NCBI GenBank assembly: GCA_044226205.1
Contig: JBGAHL010000025.1
Location: forward strand, 1 to 64,000
Direction of reading: 5' to 3'
Source: M3007 sp044226205
Lineage (GTDB): Bacteria; Bacteroidota; Bacteroidia; Chitinophagales; Saprospiraceae
Length of the DNA: 64,000 bases
Shown here: positions 24,128-33,905 of the stretch, in pieces
How positions within the stretch are numbered: position 1 is the first letter of the stretch
Layout: every line of letters begins with the position of its first letter
Notes under the pieces: model-generated
Databases searched by the model: none
What the model saw: the letters and a program-made list of their open reading frames with translations, nothing else
Told to the model about the DNA's origin: nothing
Program-made: the position numbers and the translations under genes

Positions 24128-26179
24128 ATGAAAAGAATTTTCCTTTCCCTTTTTGTTTTCATAAATGCCGTATTGCTCGGAAGCGCGCAAACGACGATAC
24201 TTGACTTCGAATCTCCGGCTTCGAGTACCGTGTTTCAATACTTCGGCAGCGGCATCGACGGTACGTTTACCGAAACCCTCGCCAACCCCAACGCCTCTGG
24301 CATCAACACCAGCGCCACGGTCACCAAATATGTGAAGCCCGCGGTGTCCGAGGTCTGGGCCGGCTGTTTTTCCAACCCCAACCCCGCTACGGCAATCGAC
24401 TTGCTGGCCAATGGCAAAGTGTCGATCAAGGTCCACATGGACCACATCGGCTCTGTCAGCCTTAAACTGGAAGGCTCGACCAACGGCGGCGACAACTGGA
24501 TTGTCACCGTACCCAACACCAAGGTGAACGAATGGGAAGAACTGCAGTTCGACGCCAGCCTGCCTTCCCTGGAAGCGCCCTTTACAGCCGCCGCGGGACA
24601 CATCTACACGCGTGTCGTTCTGTTCTTCGACTTCGGTACGGCCGGCACGGGCGTCGATGTTACCTCGTATTTCGACGACATCGTGGCGCTGCCCAATGCG
24701 GCCGTGACGACGACGATTCTCGATTTTGAAACGCCCGCCACCAGCACCGGTTTTCAGTATTTCGGCAGCGGCCTCGACGGAACGTTCAACCAGATCGTTG
24801 CCAACCCCAATGCAACGGGGATCAACACCAGCAGCCAGGTGTCCAACTACGTCAAACCCGCCGTGGCTCAAGTCTGGGCCGGCGCTTTTTCCAATCCTGA
24901 CCCCACGACGCCCGTCGATTTGAGCAGCGGCGGCCAGATCTGTGTCAAAGTCCACATGGATCATATCGGCAACCTCGCCCTCAAACTGGAAGGCGGCACT
25001 TCCGGCCAGGCCAACTGGATCCAGAAAGTGTCGAATACCAAGGTAGGGGAGTGGGAAGAATTGTGTTTCGATGCCAGCCTACCCTCCCTCGAAGCGCCGT
25101 TCGAAGCCGCTTCCGGCGTTTACACCCGCGTGGTGCTTTTCTTCGACTTCGGCGATGAGGGCACTGGAGCCGACGTCACCTCCTACTTCGACGACATCGT
25201 GGTCAAAAGCAGCAGCGCACCCTCCGTCCGCAACATCAACTTTCAAGTGGACATGAACCAGTACACGGCTAATTTCGACGCCGTGTACCTCAGCGGAACC
25301 TTCAACAACTGGTCGGGCGATGCCACACCCCTGGCCGATCCCGATTTCGACGGCATCTGGGAAGGCAGCATCAGCGTGCCCAACGGCTCGTACGAATACA
25401 AAGTGACGCTCGATAACTGGGCCGCACAGGAACAGTTTGCCGGGGTGGAAGAATGCACCAAACGCGACCCTTCGGGTCAGTTTGTCAACCGTCTGCTGCT
25501 GGTGAGCGCCGACGCCGACGTGCCCAAATTCTGCTTCAACAGCTGCTACGCCTGCGGCGAAGAAGTTGAAATTACGTTCCGACTCGGCATGGGCGCCGTA
25601 ACGCCGAACCCCGAAGGCGTGTGGCTGGCCGGCGGCGGCAATTTCGATATTCCGGGTGGCAATTATAAAATGCACGACGACGACGGCGACGGCGTGTACG
25701 AACTCAAAGTGCCGCGCAAACAGGGCTTCCAGTCGCACTACACTTTCGCCAACGGCCCCTGCGCAGACTACAGCTGCAAGGAAAACCTTGCCGGCTTGCC
25801 TTGCGGCGACCCCAACAGTTTCAACGACCGTTTCCTGCCCGCCGTGACGGGCGATCTGGTCGTGGCCGGCTGCTTCGGCCAGTGCTTCACCAACGTCGAA
25901 TGTGTGAACAGCGTGAGCAACCTGACCCAGGACCCCAGCCTGTTCCAGTTGCTGGGCAACCCCAGCACCGCCGGTTTCTCGGTGCTCGATTTTGGCGCCT
26001 CGACCACGGATGAAAAACTGGTCAGCCTCGGCAATGGCGCCGGCCAGATGCTCGCACAATGGACGGTCGAAGGACACAGCGCTACTTTCCGCCTGCCTAC
26101 CGCCGACCTGGCCCCGGGCGCTTATTTCATTACCGTCAGAACGGCCGACCGTTACATGACGAGAGTAATTTTGAAATAA
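24128..26179 (+). CDS. T9SS-exported carbohydrate-binding-type protein
   Basis: A 683-aa secreted protein. A signal peptide (MKRIFLSLFVFINAVLLGSA) is followed by two homologous modules of about 170 aa (TTILDFESPAS.. and TTILDFETPAT.., each with FDASLPSLEAPF and TSYFDDIV), which look like beta-sandwich carbohydrate-binding modules. Next come two E-set/CBM48-like modules (about 365-455 with VYLSGTFNNWSG, and about 480-590 with GVWLAGGGNFDIPGG), then a C-terminal T9SS type A sorting domain (PGAYFITVRTADRYMTRVILK). The T9SS tail predicts transport across the outer membrane and attachment to, or release from, the cell surface. No catalytic domain is visible. As first gene of the locus it probably captures the glycan at the surface. 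The internal duplication is also clear at DNA level. Confidence 0.82.
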   Translation: MKRIFLSLFVFINAVLLGSAQTTILDFESPASSTVFQYFGSGIDGTFTETLANPNASGINTSATVTKYVKPAVSEVWAGCFSNPNPATAIDLLANGKVSIKVHMDHIGSVSLKLEGSTNGGDNWIVTVPNTKVNEWEELQFDASLPSLEAPFTAAAGHIYTRVVLFFDFGTAGTGVDVTSYFDDIVALPNAAVTTTILDFETPATSTGFQYFGSGLDGTFNQIVANPNATGINTSSQVSNYVKPAVAQVWAGAFSNPDPTTPVDLSSGGQICVKVHMDHIGNLALKLEGGTSGQANWIQKVSNTKVGEWEELCFDASLPSLEAPFEAASGVYTRVVLFFDFGDEGTGADVTSYFDDIVVKSSSAPSVRNINFQVDMNQYTANFDAVYLSGTFNNWSGDATPLADPDFDGIWEGSISVPNGSYEYKVTLDNWAAQEQFAGVEECTKRDPSGQFVNRLLLVSADADVPKFCFNSCYACGEEVEITFRLGMGAVTPNPEGVWLAGGGNFDIPGGNYKMHDDDGDGVYELKVPRKQGFQSHYTFANGPCADYSCKENLAGLPCGDPNSFNDRFLPAVTGDLVVAGCFGQCFTNVECVNSVSNLTQDPSLFQLLGNPSTAGFSVLDFGASTTDEKLVSLGNGAGQMLAQWTVEGHSATFRLPTADLAPGAYFITVRTADRYMTRVILK

Positions 26180-26181
26180 GG

Positions 26182-26311
26182 GGTTGATGAGGTTGATAAA
26201 GTTTATAAGGTTGATAAAAGGGTCATAAACCTTATCAACCTTATAAACTTTATCAACCTTATAAACCTCATCAACCCTTATCAACCCCATCAACCCCATC
26301 AACCCTCCCAA
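26182..26311. repeat. Inverted and tandem GGTTGATAA/TTTATAAGG repeat between CBM gene and susC
   Basis: A perfect 27-bp inverted repeat (26191-26217 with 26232-26258) is separated by a 14-nt loop. It is built from short units such as GGTTGATAA and GTTTATAAG and their complements. Further complementary units (CATCAACCC) continue on the right to about 26305. It can fold into a very long hairpin. Its place between the first gene and susC suggests partial termination or mRNA stabilisation, which would change gene dosage inside the operon. There is no coding capacity. Confidence 0.75.
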
Positions 26312-26344
26312 AAAAATCGCTCTTCATTCCGCCAATTCAGAAAC

Positions 26345-29300
26345 ATGCGCATACTTTCTACTTTTCTCATGATACTCTTCGCTTTTGCAGCCGGCGCACA
26401 GGTGGCTGTGAGCGGACGAGTGACCCTGCAACCGGCGGGCGAAGCCGCTATCGGCTCCACGGTGCGGGTAAAAGGTGCAACAATCGGGGCGGTAACCGAT
26501 ATCGATGGCAATTATCGCCTCGTTGCCCCGACGGCTGATGCCGTCCTGATTTTTTCCTACACCGGCTACCTCGATCAGGAAATTGCGATCGGCGGGCGCA
26601 GCACCATCGACGTGACGCTCGCGGAAAGCGTATCTCAACTCGACGAAGTAGTCGTAACCGGCTACGGCGCCCAGAAGCGCTCCACCATCAGCGGCAGCGT
26701 GGCCAGCGTGAGCTCGGAAGAAATCGCTGAAAAACCCCTCTTGCGCGTCGAACAGGCCCTTCAAGGCCGCATGGCCGGCGTACAGGTGGCCCAGGTGTCG
26801 GGCTCGCCGGGCAGTGCGCTGACCGTCCGGGTCCGCGGCGTGGGCACCATTACCAACAGTGACCCGCTGTACATCGTGGACGGGATGCAGGTGGACGGAC
26901 TCGATTTCCTCAATCCCAACGATATCGAATCGGTCAACCTGCTGAAAGATGCCGCTTCGGCCGCTATTTACGGCTCGCGCGGCGCCAACGGCGTGGTGCT
27001 GATCACCACCAAAGGCGGCCGCCGCAACCAGGACGGCAAGATCAGCTACGATGCCTACTACGGCGTGCAGCGCCCCTGGCGCCTCGTCGATCTGCTCGAC
27101 GCCCGGGAGTACGCCACGCTTCAAAACGAAGCCTACGTCGCAGCCGGCAAAACGCCGCTGCCCGAATTTGCCAACCCGGCTGCGCTCGGGGAAGGCACCA
27201 ACTGGCAGGAAGCCATTTTCCAACACGCGCCGATCGCCAGTCACCAACTCACCTTTACCGGCGGCAGCGAACGCTCGGCCTACACCCTTTCGGGCAATTA
27301 TTTCGACCAGGATGGTATCGTGGGCGGCGACAAGTCCAATTTCAAACGCGCCACGGTGCGCTTCAACAGCTCGCACGACGTCAAAAAGTGGCTGACCCTC
27401 GGCAACAACATCGGTTTTACCTGGCTCCAGCGCCAGGGCCTGATCGAGAACAGCCAGTTCAATTCGCCCGTCATCCGCGCGCTTAACATGGACCCCGTCA
27501 CGCCCGTACGCAAGGCCGACGGCACCTACGCGTACTCGCGCTACGCCGACACGGATATTGCCAACCCGGTCAATGCAATCGAACAAACGCACAGCACCTG
27601 GCGGACCAACCGCGTCGTGGGTAATGTGTACGGCGACCTCAAACTGGGTCATGGCTTTACTTTCCGCAGCGCATTCAGCCTCGACGCCACCTTTGCCATA
27701 CAGCGCGGCTTTGTGCCAAAGTTCGACCTGAGCAATATCCCTTCGCTCAGCGAAGCGCCGGCAGCAGAGAAAAACCTGGTCAACAGCGTCAGCGTAGCCA
27801 ACCACAACTGGCGCAACTGGCAGCTCGAAAATGTGTTGACCTGGCAAAAAACATTGGCCGAAAAACACGACCTGACGCTCATCGCCGGTACCACCGCCCT
27901 CGACAAACGTTACGACGTCAGTGGCGGCGCCAACACGAATTTGCCGTCCAACGACCCCGACGACGCCTACATTTCCAACACCATCGACCCGATCGAATCG
28001 CAGAGCGCCTACCAGTACGCCAGCGCTTCCTCACTGCTGTCGTGGTTTGGCAAGGCAAATTATTCCTTCGACGATACCTACCTGTTTTCCGCCACCTTCC
28101 GCGCCGACGGTTCTTCCCGCTTTGGCCGCAACAACCGCTTCGGGTATTTCCCCTCCTTCTCGGCGGGCTGGGTAGCCAGTCATGAATCGTTCTGGAAGAT
28201 CGATGTGATCAACTTTTTCAAACTGCGCGCCAGCTGGGGCCAAAACGGCAACGACCAGATCGGCGATTACACCTTCACCACGGTGGTCAATAATGGCCAG
28301 AACTACACCTTCGGCCCCAACGAAACCATTACCAACGGCAGCGTGGCGCTCAGCGCCGCCAATCCGGACCTCAAATGGGAAACCATTACGCAGACCGACT
28401 TCGGCATCGACCTTGAACTGTTCGACGGCCGGGTAGGCATTATCTCCGATTATTACATCAAAAAAACCTCCGACATGCTCTACGCCGCGCCGATTCCGCT
28501 GGTGGCAGGCACGGCGGCGCCGATTCAAAACGTGGCGACTGCCGAAAACCGGGGTTTTGAATTTACCCTCAACTACCGCGGGCGCGTCGGCGCCGTGCGC
28601 TACACCCTGGGCGGCAACGTCAGTTTTATCAAAAGCGAAGTCACCGGCCTGGGTCGCGGCGGCGAACCCGTGCTTTCCGGCTACGTGCAATCGGCCAACT
28701 CCAACGCCGCACGCACCGATGTGGGGCACCCGATCGCGGCATTTTACGGCTACGTCACCGACGGCATCTTCCAGTCGCAGGCTGAAATCGAAGCCGCCGC
28801 TTTCCAAAGCGACCAGACGGCGCCCGGCGATATCCGTTTCAAGGACCTCGACGGCAACGGGGTGATCGACATCAATGACCAAACCTACATCGGCAACCCG
28901 ACGCCCGACCTTGCCTACGGTTTCAACGGCGACTTTGAGTGGAAAGGGCTGGAGTTCAACTTTTTCCTGCAAGGCACGCAGGGCAACGACATTTACAACA
29001 GCACCATTCGCTACGACTTTTCCTACGTGAACCGGCCGTCGAGCGCCCTCAACCGCTGGACGGGCCCCGGCACTTCCAACACCGAGCCGCGGGTGAGCCT
29101 GAGCGATCCCAACCAGAACGCCCGCGTGTCCAACCGGTTTGTGGAAGACGGCTCTTATTTGCGACTCAAAACCGTGCAAATCGGCTATAATTTGCCGCAA
29201 AGCTGGTTGAAAAGGGTGCATGTTGAAAAATTCAAAATTTACGTGACGGGGCAAAACCTGCTCACTTTCACCAAATATTCGGGCCTCGACCCGGAAATCG

Positions 29301-29392
29301 GCAATGTCGGCGGAAGCCTCGAAATCGGTATCGACCGCGGCTTTTATCCGCAGGCCCGCACGGTGATGGGCGGTGTAAGTCTGACCTTCTAA
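26345..29392 (+). CDS. SusC/RagA-type TonB-dependent outer-membrane transporter
   Basis: A 1015-aa outer-membrane transporter that takes up oligosaccharides with TonB energy. It has a signal peptide (about 1-19), a CarboxypepD_reg-like domain (about 22-95, GSTVRVKGATIGAVTDIDGNY), a plug starting DEVVVTGYGAQKR, the conserved RVRGVGTITNSDPLYIVDG and GSRGANGVVLITTKGG segments, and a 22-strand type barrel ending in LTF. The length is normal for the family. It is followed by susD after 20 bp. Together with two GH16 genes downstream it should import beta-glucan fragments. It lies 165 bp from the upstream gene, across a hairpin-forming repeat. Confidence 0.95.
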   Translation: MRILSTFLMILFAFAAGAQVAVSGRVTLQPAGEAAIGSTVRVKGATIGAVTDIDGNYRLVAPTADAVLIFSYTGYLDQEIAIGGRSTIDVTLAESVSQLDEVVVTGYGAQKRSTISGSVASVSSEEIAEKPLLRVEQALQGRMAGVQVAQVSGSPGSALTVRVRGVGTITNSDPLYIVDGMQVDGLDFLNPNDIESVNLLKDAASAAIYGSRGANGVVLITTKGGRRNQDGKISYDAYYGVQRPWRLVDLLDAREYATLQNEAYVAAGKTPLPEFANPAALGEGTNWQEAIFQHAPIASHQLTFTGGSERSAYTLSGNYFDQDGIVGGDKSNFKRATVRFNSSHDVKKWLTLGNNIGFTWLQRQGLIENSQFNSPVIRALNMDPVTPVRKADGTYAYSRYADTDIANPVNAIEQTHSTWRTNRVVGNVYGDLKLGHGFTFRSAFSLDATFAIQRGFVPKFDLSNIPSLSEAPAAEKNLVNSVSVANHNWRNWQLENVLTWQKTLAEKHDLTLIAGTTALDKRYDVSGGANTNLPSNDPDDAYISNTIDPIESQSAYQYASASSLLSWFGKANYSFDDTYLFSATFRADGSSRFGRNNRFGYFPSFSAGWVASHESFWKIDVINFFKLRASWGQNGNDQIGDYTFTTVVNNGQNYTFGPNETITNGSVALSAANPDLKWETITQTDFGIDLELFDGRVGIISDYYIKKTSDMLYAAPIPLVAGTAAPIQNVATAENRGFEFTLNYRGRVGAVRYTLGGNVSFIKSEVTGLGRGGEPVLSGYVQSANSNAARTDVGHPIAAFYGYVTDGIFQSQAEIEAAAFQSDQTAPGDIRFKDLDGNGVIDINDQTYIGNPTPDLAYGFNGDFEWKGLEFNFFLQGTQGNDIYNSTIRYDFSYVNRPSSALNRWTGPGTSNTEPRVSLSDPNQNARVSNRFVEDGSYLRLKTVQIGYNLPQSWLKRVHVEKFKIYVTGQNLLTFTKYSGLDPEIGNVGGSLEIGIDRGFYPQARTVMGGVSLTF

Positions 29393-29412
29393 ACTTTAAA
29401 ACCATCAGGACC

Positions 29413-30903
29413 ATGAAAAATATTCGATTGATCCTCAGCGCGGTATTGCTGCTTGTTGCCGCGGCTTGCCAGAAGGATTTTCTGGAAAAAAAGCCCATCG
29501 TCGGCGTCACGGAGGAGAATTTTTACCGCACGGAAGAAGACGCCATTGCGGCCGTCAATGCCGCGTATGCCACCTTGCAATTCCAACTGTCGCCCGCGGG
29601 CCACTTCCGCTGGTTCTGGGGCGACATCATGTCTGACGACGCCATCAAGGGCGGTTCGGGTGACAACGACGTGAACGACCTGCTCCAGCTGGAAAATTTC
29701 AACGGCACCTCGACCACCGAACTACTCGAATCCGAGTGGTCGGCCGACTACGAAGGCATTTACCGGGCCAACGTAGTGCTGGAAAAAGTGCCAGGCATCG
29801 CCATGAATGAACGCCTCAAGGCCCGTATTCTGGCGGAAGCCCGCTTTATCCGCGCCTGGAATTTTTACAACCTGGTCACCATGTTCGGCGGCGTGCCGCT
29901 GGCCGATCACGTGCTGGCGCCCTCCGAATACGATATGCCGCGCGCCTCGGCTGACGAGGTCTGGAACCTGATCGAACAGGACCTGACCATCGCCTCGCAG
30001 GACCTCTGGAAACGCAGCGAATACCCGGCGGCCGATCTGGGACGCATCACGCAGGGCGCGGCGCAGGCACTTTTGGTCAAAACCTACCTGTGGCGCAACA
30101 AATGGGCGGAAGCCAAAGCCACGGCCGAGGCCATCATTCAGTCCAATGAATACCACCTGGTAGCCGACTACGCCGACATTTTTCCCGTGTACGGGGAGAA
30201 CAACTCGGAGTCGGTGTTCGAGATCCAGTACATGAACGCTTCGGGCGGCAACTGGGGTAAAAACAACGCCAACGAAGGCAGTTTTACCAATGTGTTCCAG
30301 CGCGCCCGCGGTCAGTTCGGCGGTTACGGGTTCAATATCCCGACCCAGGATTTTGTCGACGAGTTTTTCAAGGAAGGATTCGAAGACCCGCGCCTCAAAT
30401 CGACGGTGTTCCGTGTCGGCGACCAAATGGGCGACCGCGGCACGTTCACGATCGATGCCACCGGCGGCTTCCCCTACCTTTATTATCCTAAAAAATATTT
30501 TACCAATAAAAGCGAGGACGCCCCCTTTGGCGACCCGAATCCCAACGGCGAATCCAACGACCGGGTGATCCGTTACGCCGACGTGCTGCTCATGCACGCC
30601 GAAGCGGCTTACCATACCGGCGACGAAGAAGCCGCCAGGGCCTCGCTCAATCAGGTGCGCGACCGCGTCGCCATTCCGCACATCACGGCCACGGGGCCGG
30701 CGCTGCTGGAAGCCATTTATCGCGAACGCCGCCTTGAACTGGGGCTCGAAGCGCACCGTTTTTTCGATCTGGTACGCACAGGCCGCGCTCCGCAAGTGCT
30801 TGAAAGTCTTGGTTTTGTGCCAGGGGTTCATGAATTGTTCCCCATCCCGCAATCCCAAATCCAGGCGACCAACGGCGCACTGACCCAAAACCCCGGATAT
30901 TGA
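29413..30903 (+). CDS. SusD/RagB-type surface glycan-binding lipoprotein
   Basis: A 496-aa lipoprotein with signal sequence and lipobox (LLLVAAACQKDF, acylated Cys about 19). It has the SusD N-terminal region (FYRTEEDAIAAVNAAYATL) and the TPR-rich core (ARFIRAWNFYNLVTMFGGVPL), and a C-terminal RYADVLLMHAEAAYHTGDEEA...YRERRLELGLEAHRFFDLVR. SusD lids the SusC barrel and binds glycan chains outside the cell. It is placed directly after susC as expected. No truncation is seen. Substrate specificity cannot be read from the sequence; it is inferred from the GH16 enzymes encoded next to it. Confidence 0.95.
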   Translation: MKNIRLILSAVLLLVAAACQKDFLEKKPIVGVTEENFYRTEEDAIAAVNAAYATLQFQLSPAGHFRWFWGDIMSDDAIKGGSGDNDVNDLLQLENFNGTSTTELLESEWSADYEGIYRANVVLEKVPGIAMNERLKARILAEARFIRAWNFYNLVTMFGGVPLADHVLAPSEYDMPRASADEVWNLIEQDLTIASQDLWKRSEYPAADLGRITQGAAQALLVKTYLWRNKWAEAKATAEAIIQSNEYHLVADYADIFPVYGENNSESVFEIQYMNASGGNWGKNNANEGSFTNVFQRARGQFGGYGFNIPTQDFVDEFFKEGFEDPRLKSTVFRVGDQMGDRGTFTIDATGGFPYLYYPKKYFTNKSEDAPFGDPNPNGESNDRVIRYADVLLMHAEAAYHTGDEEAARASLNQVRDRVAIPHITATGPALLEAIYRERRLELGLEAHRFFDLVRTGRAPQVLESLGFVPGVHELFPIPQSQIQATNGALTQNPGY

Positions 30904-30928
30904 TTCAAAACCTTAACGAGTACCTGAC

Positions 30929-31762
30929 ATGACAAACAAGTCACTTCTTTTTATAGCCCTGGCGGGCATGCTGATTGCAGGATGCGCGCCCGAGCGCGAC
31001 GACGACATTCAACTGCCGCCGGCGCCAGGCGCTCCGCAGTTCAGCGTCGCTTTTTTGCCCAATGACCCCAACAGGGTGGTCATCACCGACCTTTCGGAAG
31101 GCAATTTCCAGCGCCTCTGGGACCTGCCCGGCGGCAATCCGAAGACATCGACCAAGGCGGTCGATACGGTTCAGTATGCCAAGGCGGGTGAATACGTCAT
31201 CACGCTGTACGTGTCGAAAGACAATGGCAGCGGCACGCCCTCGGCTTCGCAAAAAGTCACCATCGACGCCGATGCTGCGCTCGACTGCAATTCCAAACTC
31301 GCGTTGCTGACCGGCTGCGGCCCCGAAGGGCGCTGCTGGACCTTTTCGCACGCTGCCGGCGCGGTAAAAGTTGGTCCGAGTTACGACGATTACTCCTGGT
31401 ACACGTCGCCGGACGGCGGCTTGCAGGCAGAGCAATACGACGATGGATTCTGTTTTACCTTCGACGGACTGCTGTACGAAAACCGCAACAACGGCGCTTC
31501 TGTCGACCCCTGGGCCGGCTACACGCCGAAGCCCTACGCCCCGGGCATCAGCTCGTTTGTTTTCCTCGAAGGCGCAGGCACGGCTGGTCGCGATCAGATC
31601 GTGCTGCCCGACGATCAGTTTATGGGCGTTTGGGATTCTGACAATGTGCTCGATATCGTGACATTGACAGAAACCGAGCTCGTGGTCAGGGCCCGGCAAA
31701 GGGCGCAAAACGGTACGCCCCTGGCGCAGGGCTGGTTCGAATTACATTTTGTTCGCCAATAA
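30929..31762 (+). CDS. PKD-type surface glycan-binding lipoprotein (SusE/F position)
   Basis: A 277-aa lipoprotein. It has a signal peptide with lipobox (MLIAGCAPE, Cys about 19), a PKD-like Ig domain (about 35-110, with DLSEGNFQRLWDLPGG and YAKAGEYVITLYV), then a second beta-rich domain (about 120-277, with CGPEGRCWTFSHAAGAVKVG and SWYTSPDGGLQAEQYDDGFCF). Such proteins, encoded after susCD in laminarin-type loci, bind glycan at the cell surface. It is 25 bp after susD and 10 bp before the GH16 start, so it is co-transcribed. Catalytic residues are not visible. The role is inferred from position and domain type. Confidence 0.75.
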   Translation: MTNKSLLFIALAGMLIAGCAPERDDDIQLPPAPGAPQFSVAFLPNDPNRVVITDLSEGNFQRLWDLPGGNPKTSTKAVDTVQYAKAGEYVITLYVSKDNGSGTPSASQKVTIDADAALDCNSKLALLTGCGPEGRCWTFSHAAGAVKVGPSYDDYSWYTSPDGGLQAEQYDDGFCFTFDGLLYENRNNGASVDPWAGYTPKPYAPGISSFVFLEGAGTAGRDQIVLPDDQFMGVWDSDNVLDIVTLTETELVVRARQRAQNGTPLAQGWFELHFVRQ

Positions 31763-31772
31763 GTGTCTGACT

Positions 31773-32606
31773 ATGAAGGCGTTCGGTGTTCGAATCATAG
31801 CGCTGGCCCTGGGCGCAGCGGGTTTGCTCGCGGCTTGCTCAAAAACGAGTCTGGCCCCGGGCTCCACGGCAAAGCCCCGTCTGGTGTGGTCCGACGAGTT
31901 CAACTACACGGGTTTGCCCGACAGCAGCAAGTGGGGGTATGATCTGGGCGACGGCTGCCCCAATCTCTGCGGTTGGGGCAACAACGAGTTGCAGTATTAT
32001 ACCGCCGGCCGGTCTGAAAATGCCCGGGTGGAAAACGGTTGTCTGGTGATCGAAGCCAGGCGGGAAAAAACCGGCGCCCGCGAGTACAGCTCGGCGCGGC
32101 TGGTGAGCCGCCACAAAGGCGACTGGACCTACGGCCGCATGGTCATTCGCGCCAAATTGCCCGTCGGGCGGGGCGTGTGGCCGGCCATCTGGATGCTGCC
32201 CACCGAATGGGCTTACGGCAACTGGCCCAACAGTGGCGAGATCGATATTATGGAACATGTGGGCTATCTGCCCGACAGTATTTTTGGCACCGTACACACA
32301 GGCCGCTACAACGGCATGCTGGGTACGCAGAAATCGGTAGGGCTTCGTTCGACCGATTTGTCCCGTAAATTTCACGAGTACAGCATCGAATGGGATGCCG
32401 AAAAAATTGACTTTCTTTTCGACGGCCGGCGATACCAGTCTTTTAAAAATACGCATGAAGGCATCGGCGCCTGGCCTTTTGACCGCGATTTTCATTTGTT
32501 GCTCAATGTCGCCGTCGGTGGCAATTGGGGCGGCAAGATGGGGGTCGATACGGCCGTTTGGCCACAAAAAATGCTGGTCGACTACGTCAGGGTGTATCAA
32601 TATTGA
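31773..32606 (+). CDS. GH16 endo-beta-1,3-glucanase-type lipoprotein
   Basis: A 277-aa enzyme that should cleave internal beta-1,3-glucan (laminarin-like) or mixed-linkage bonds. The start at 31773 is preferred over 31749 because it gives a clean lipoprotein signal (LLAACSKTS) and does not overlap the previous gene. The catalytic core is complete: LVWSDEFNYTGLPDSSKW at the N-terminal edge, GWGNNELQYYT, PVGRGVWPAIWMLP, the signature GEIDIMEHVG with nucleophile and acid/base glutamates, and a C-terminal WGGKMGVDTAVWPQKMLVDYVRVYQY. The EIDIME spacing with the extra Met is typical of laminarinase-type GH16. A lipid anchor places it on the outer membrane next to SusCD. Confidence 0.92.
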   Translation: MKAFGVRIIALALGAAGLLAACSKTSLAPGSTAKPRLVWSDEFNYTGLPDSSKWGYDLGDGCPNLCGWGNNELQYYTAGRSENARVENGCLVIEARREKTGAREYSSARLVSRHKGDWTYGRMVIRAKLPVGRGVWPAIWMLPTEWAYGNWPNSGEIDIMEHVGYLPDSIFGTVHTGRYNGMLGTQKSVGLRSTDLSRKFHEYSIEWDAEKIDFLFDGRRYQSFKNTHEGIGAWPFDRDFHLLLNVAVGGNWGGKMGVDTAVWPQKMLVDYVRVYQY

Positions 32607-32657
32607 AGGCGCCTGAGGGCCGGCCAGATTGTTTTTTAACACATCAACACAAACAAC

Positions 32658-33905
32658 ATGCAATTATTCAGTGCCCAATCAATAGCTGGAAAAATCATTC
32701 CGATGGCTGTTTTTACGGCAATATTTGTGGTTGCCGCAACCCATTACGGCTGCATAAAGGAAGATGACGGTACGCCGCCCGAGCAAAATCTGCCGCTGAT
32801 TTCTGCGGCCGACCTGACTGTGTCGGAAACCGATCTCGACGACACCATTTCACTCGAAGTCACGCTGAGCGGCAACAACCCGACCAATGCGGTCATCTCG
32901 TTTACAGCGGTTGCTGCCTCGGCCGAGGCTACATTCGATTACGAGTTGCTGACCACCGGTCGACTGGTTTTTGCCCCCGGCGAAACCGTGAAACACATCG
33001 ACATCCGCATCGTGGGCGATGAGGTCATCGAGCCGAAAGAGTCGTTCCAGATTCGTTTTTACAACCCTGCAAACGCCAAACTGGCCAATGACGCCGTCAC
33101 CATCACGATCGACGACGACGATGACAACACCGCCGGGCTGACGATTCCTTCGGGCGGATACAGCACACCGACGAGCTACGCAGGCTACAACCTGGTGTGG
33201 GCCGACGAGTTCGACGGCACCGCGCTCAACCCTGCCAACTGGAGTTTCGAAACCGGCGACGGCTGCCCGGGCAATTGCGGCTGGGGCAACAACGAGTTGC
33301 AGTACTACCGGGAAGACAACACCTCGGTGGTCGGCGGCTACCTGGTCATCACGGCTAAAAAGCAGCAGTTTGGCAACCGCGATTATACCTCGTCGCGCCT
33401 TGTTACGAAAGGCAAAAAGCAGTTCAAGTTCGGCAGGGTCGACATCCGTGCAGCTTTGCCGGAAGGGAAAGGTCTGTGGCCCGCGCTCTGGATGCTCGGC
33501 TCCAACATCGACGCGGTGAGTTGGCCGGCTTGCGGCGAAATCGACATCATGGAACTGGCGGGCGATATCCCGAACCGCGTAGTCGGAACGGTGCATTACG
33601 GCGCCAATACGAGTCAGCATCAGTACAACTCGACCTCGAAGTACCTGAGTGGCAATGCCAATTTCCAGGATGAATTCCACGTGTTTTCAATCATCTGGGA
33701 AGCCGACAAGATTCAGTTCCTCGTCGACGACGAAGTGTATCAAACGATCACGCCGGCCAGCCTGAACGGCGCTGCCTATCCTTTCAACAAGAATTTCTTC
33801 TTCATCTTTAACGTTGCCGTGGGTGGCACCTTCCCGGGCAACCCCGACAACTCAACGCCGTTCCCGCAGCGGATGATCGTGGATTACATCCGGGTATTTC
33901 AATGA
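32658..33905 (+). CDS. GH16 beta-glucanase lipoprotein with N-terminal Calx-beta domain
   Basis: A 415-aa lipoprotein. It has an N-terminal signal with lipobox (ATHYGCIKE, Cys about 33), a Calx-beta-type domain (about 48-150, with LTVSETDLDDTISLEVTLSG and GDEVIEPKESFQIRFYNP, closing in an Asp-rich DDDDD), a short linker, then a complete GH16 domain (about 175-415) with LVWADEFDGTALNPANW, GWGNNELQYYRED, PEGKGLWPALWMLG, GEIDIMELAG and a C-terminal MIVDYIRVFQ. It resembles the upstream GH16 in the catalytic domain, so the pair probably arose by duplication, with the Calx-beta domain as spacer or calcium/glycan-binding unit. It is the last gene of the locus; a terminator-like hairpin follows 32 bp later. 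Confidence 0.92.
   Translation: MQLFSAQSIAGKIIPMAVFTAIFVVAATHYGCIKEDDGTPPEQNLPLISAADLTVSETDLDDTISLEVTLSGNNPTNAVISFTAVAASAEATFDYELLTTGRLVFAPGETVKHIDIRIVGDEVIEPKESFQIRFYNPANAKLANDAVTITIDDDDDNTAGLTIPSGGYSTPTSYAGYNLVWADEFDGTALNPANWSFETGDGCPGNCGWGNNELQYYREDNTSVVGGYLVITAKKQQFGNRDYTSSRLVTKGKKQFKFGRVDIRAALPEGKGLWPALWMLGSNIDAVSWPACGEIDIMELAGDIPNRVVGTVHYGANTSQHQYNSTSKYLSGNANFQDEFHVFSIIWEADKIQFLVDDEVYQTITPASLNGAAYPFNKNFFFIFNVAVGGTFPGNPDNSTPFPQRMIVDYIRVFQ

Noticed and set aside
26324..29254. Long minus-strand frames (514 and 407 codons)
   Set aside because: Antisense to susC; no family features.
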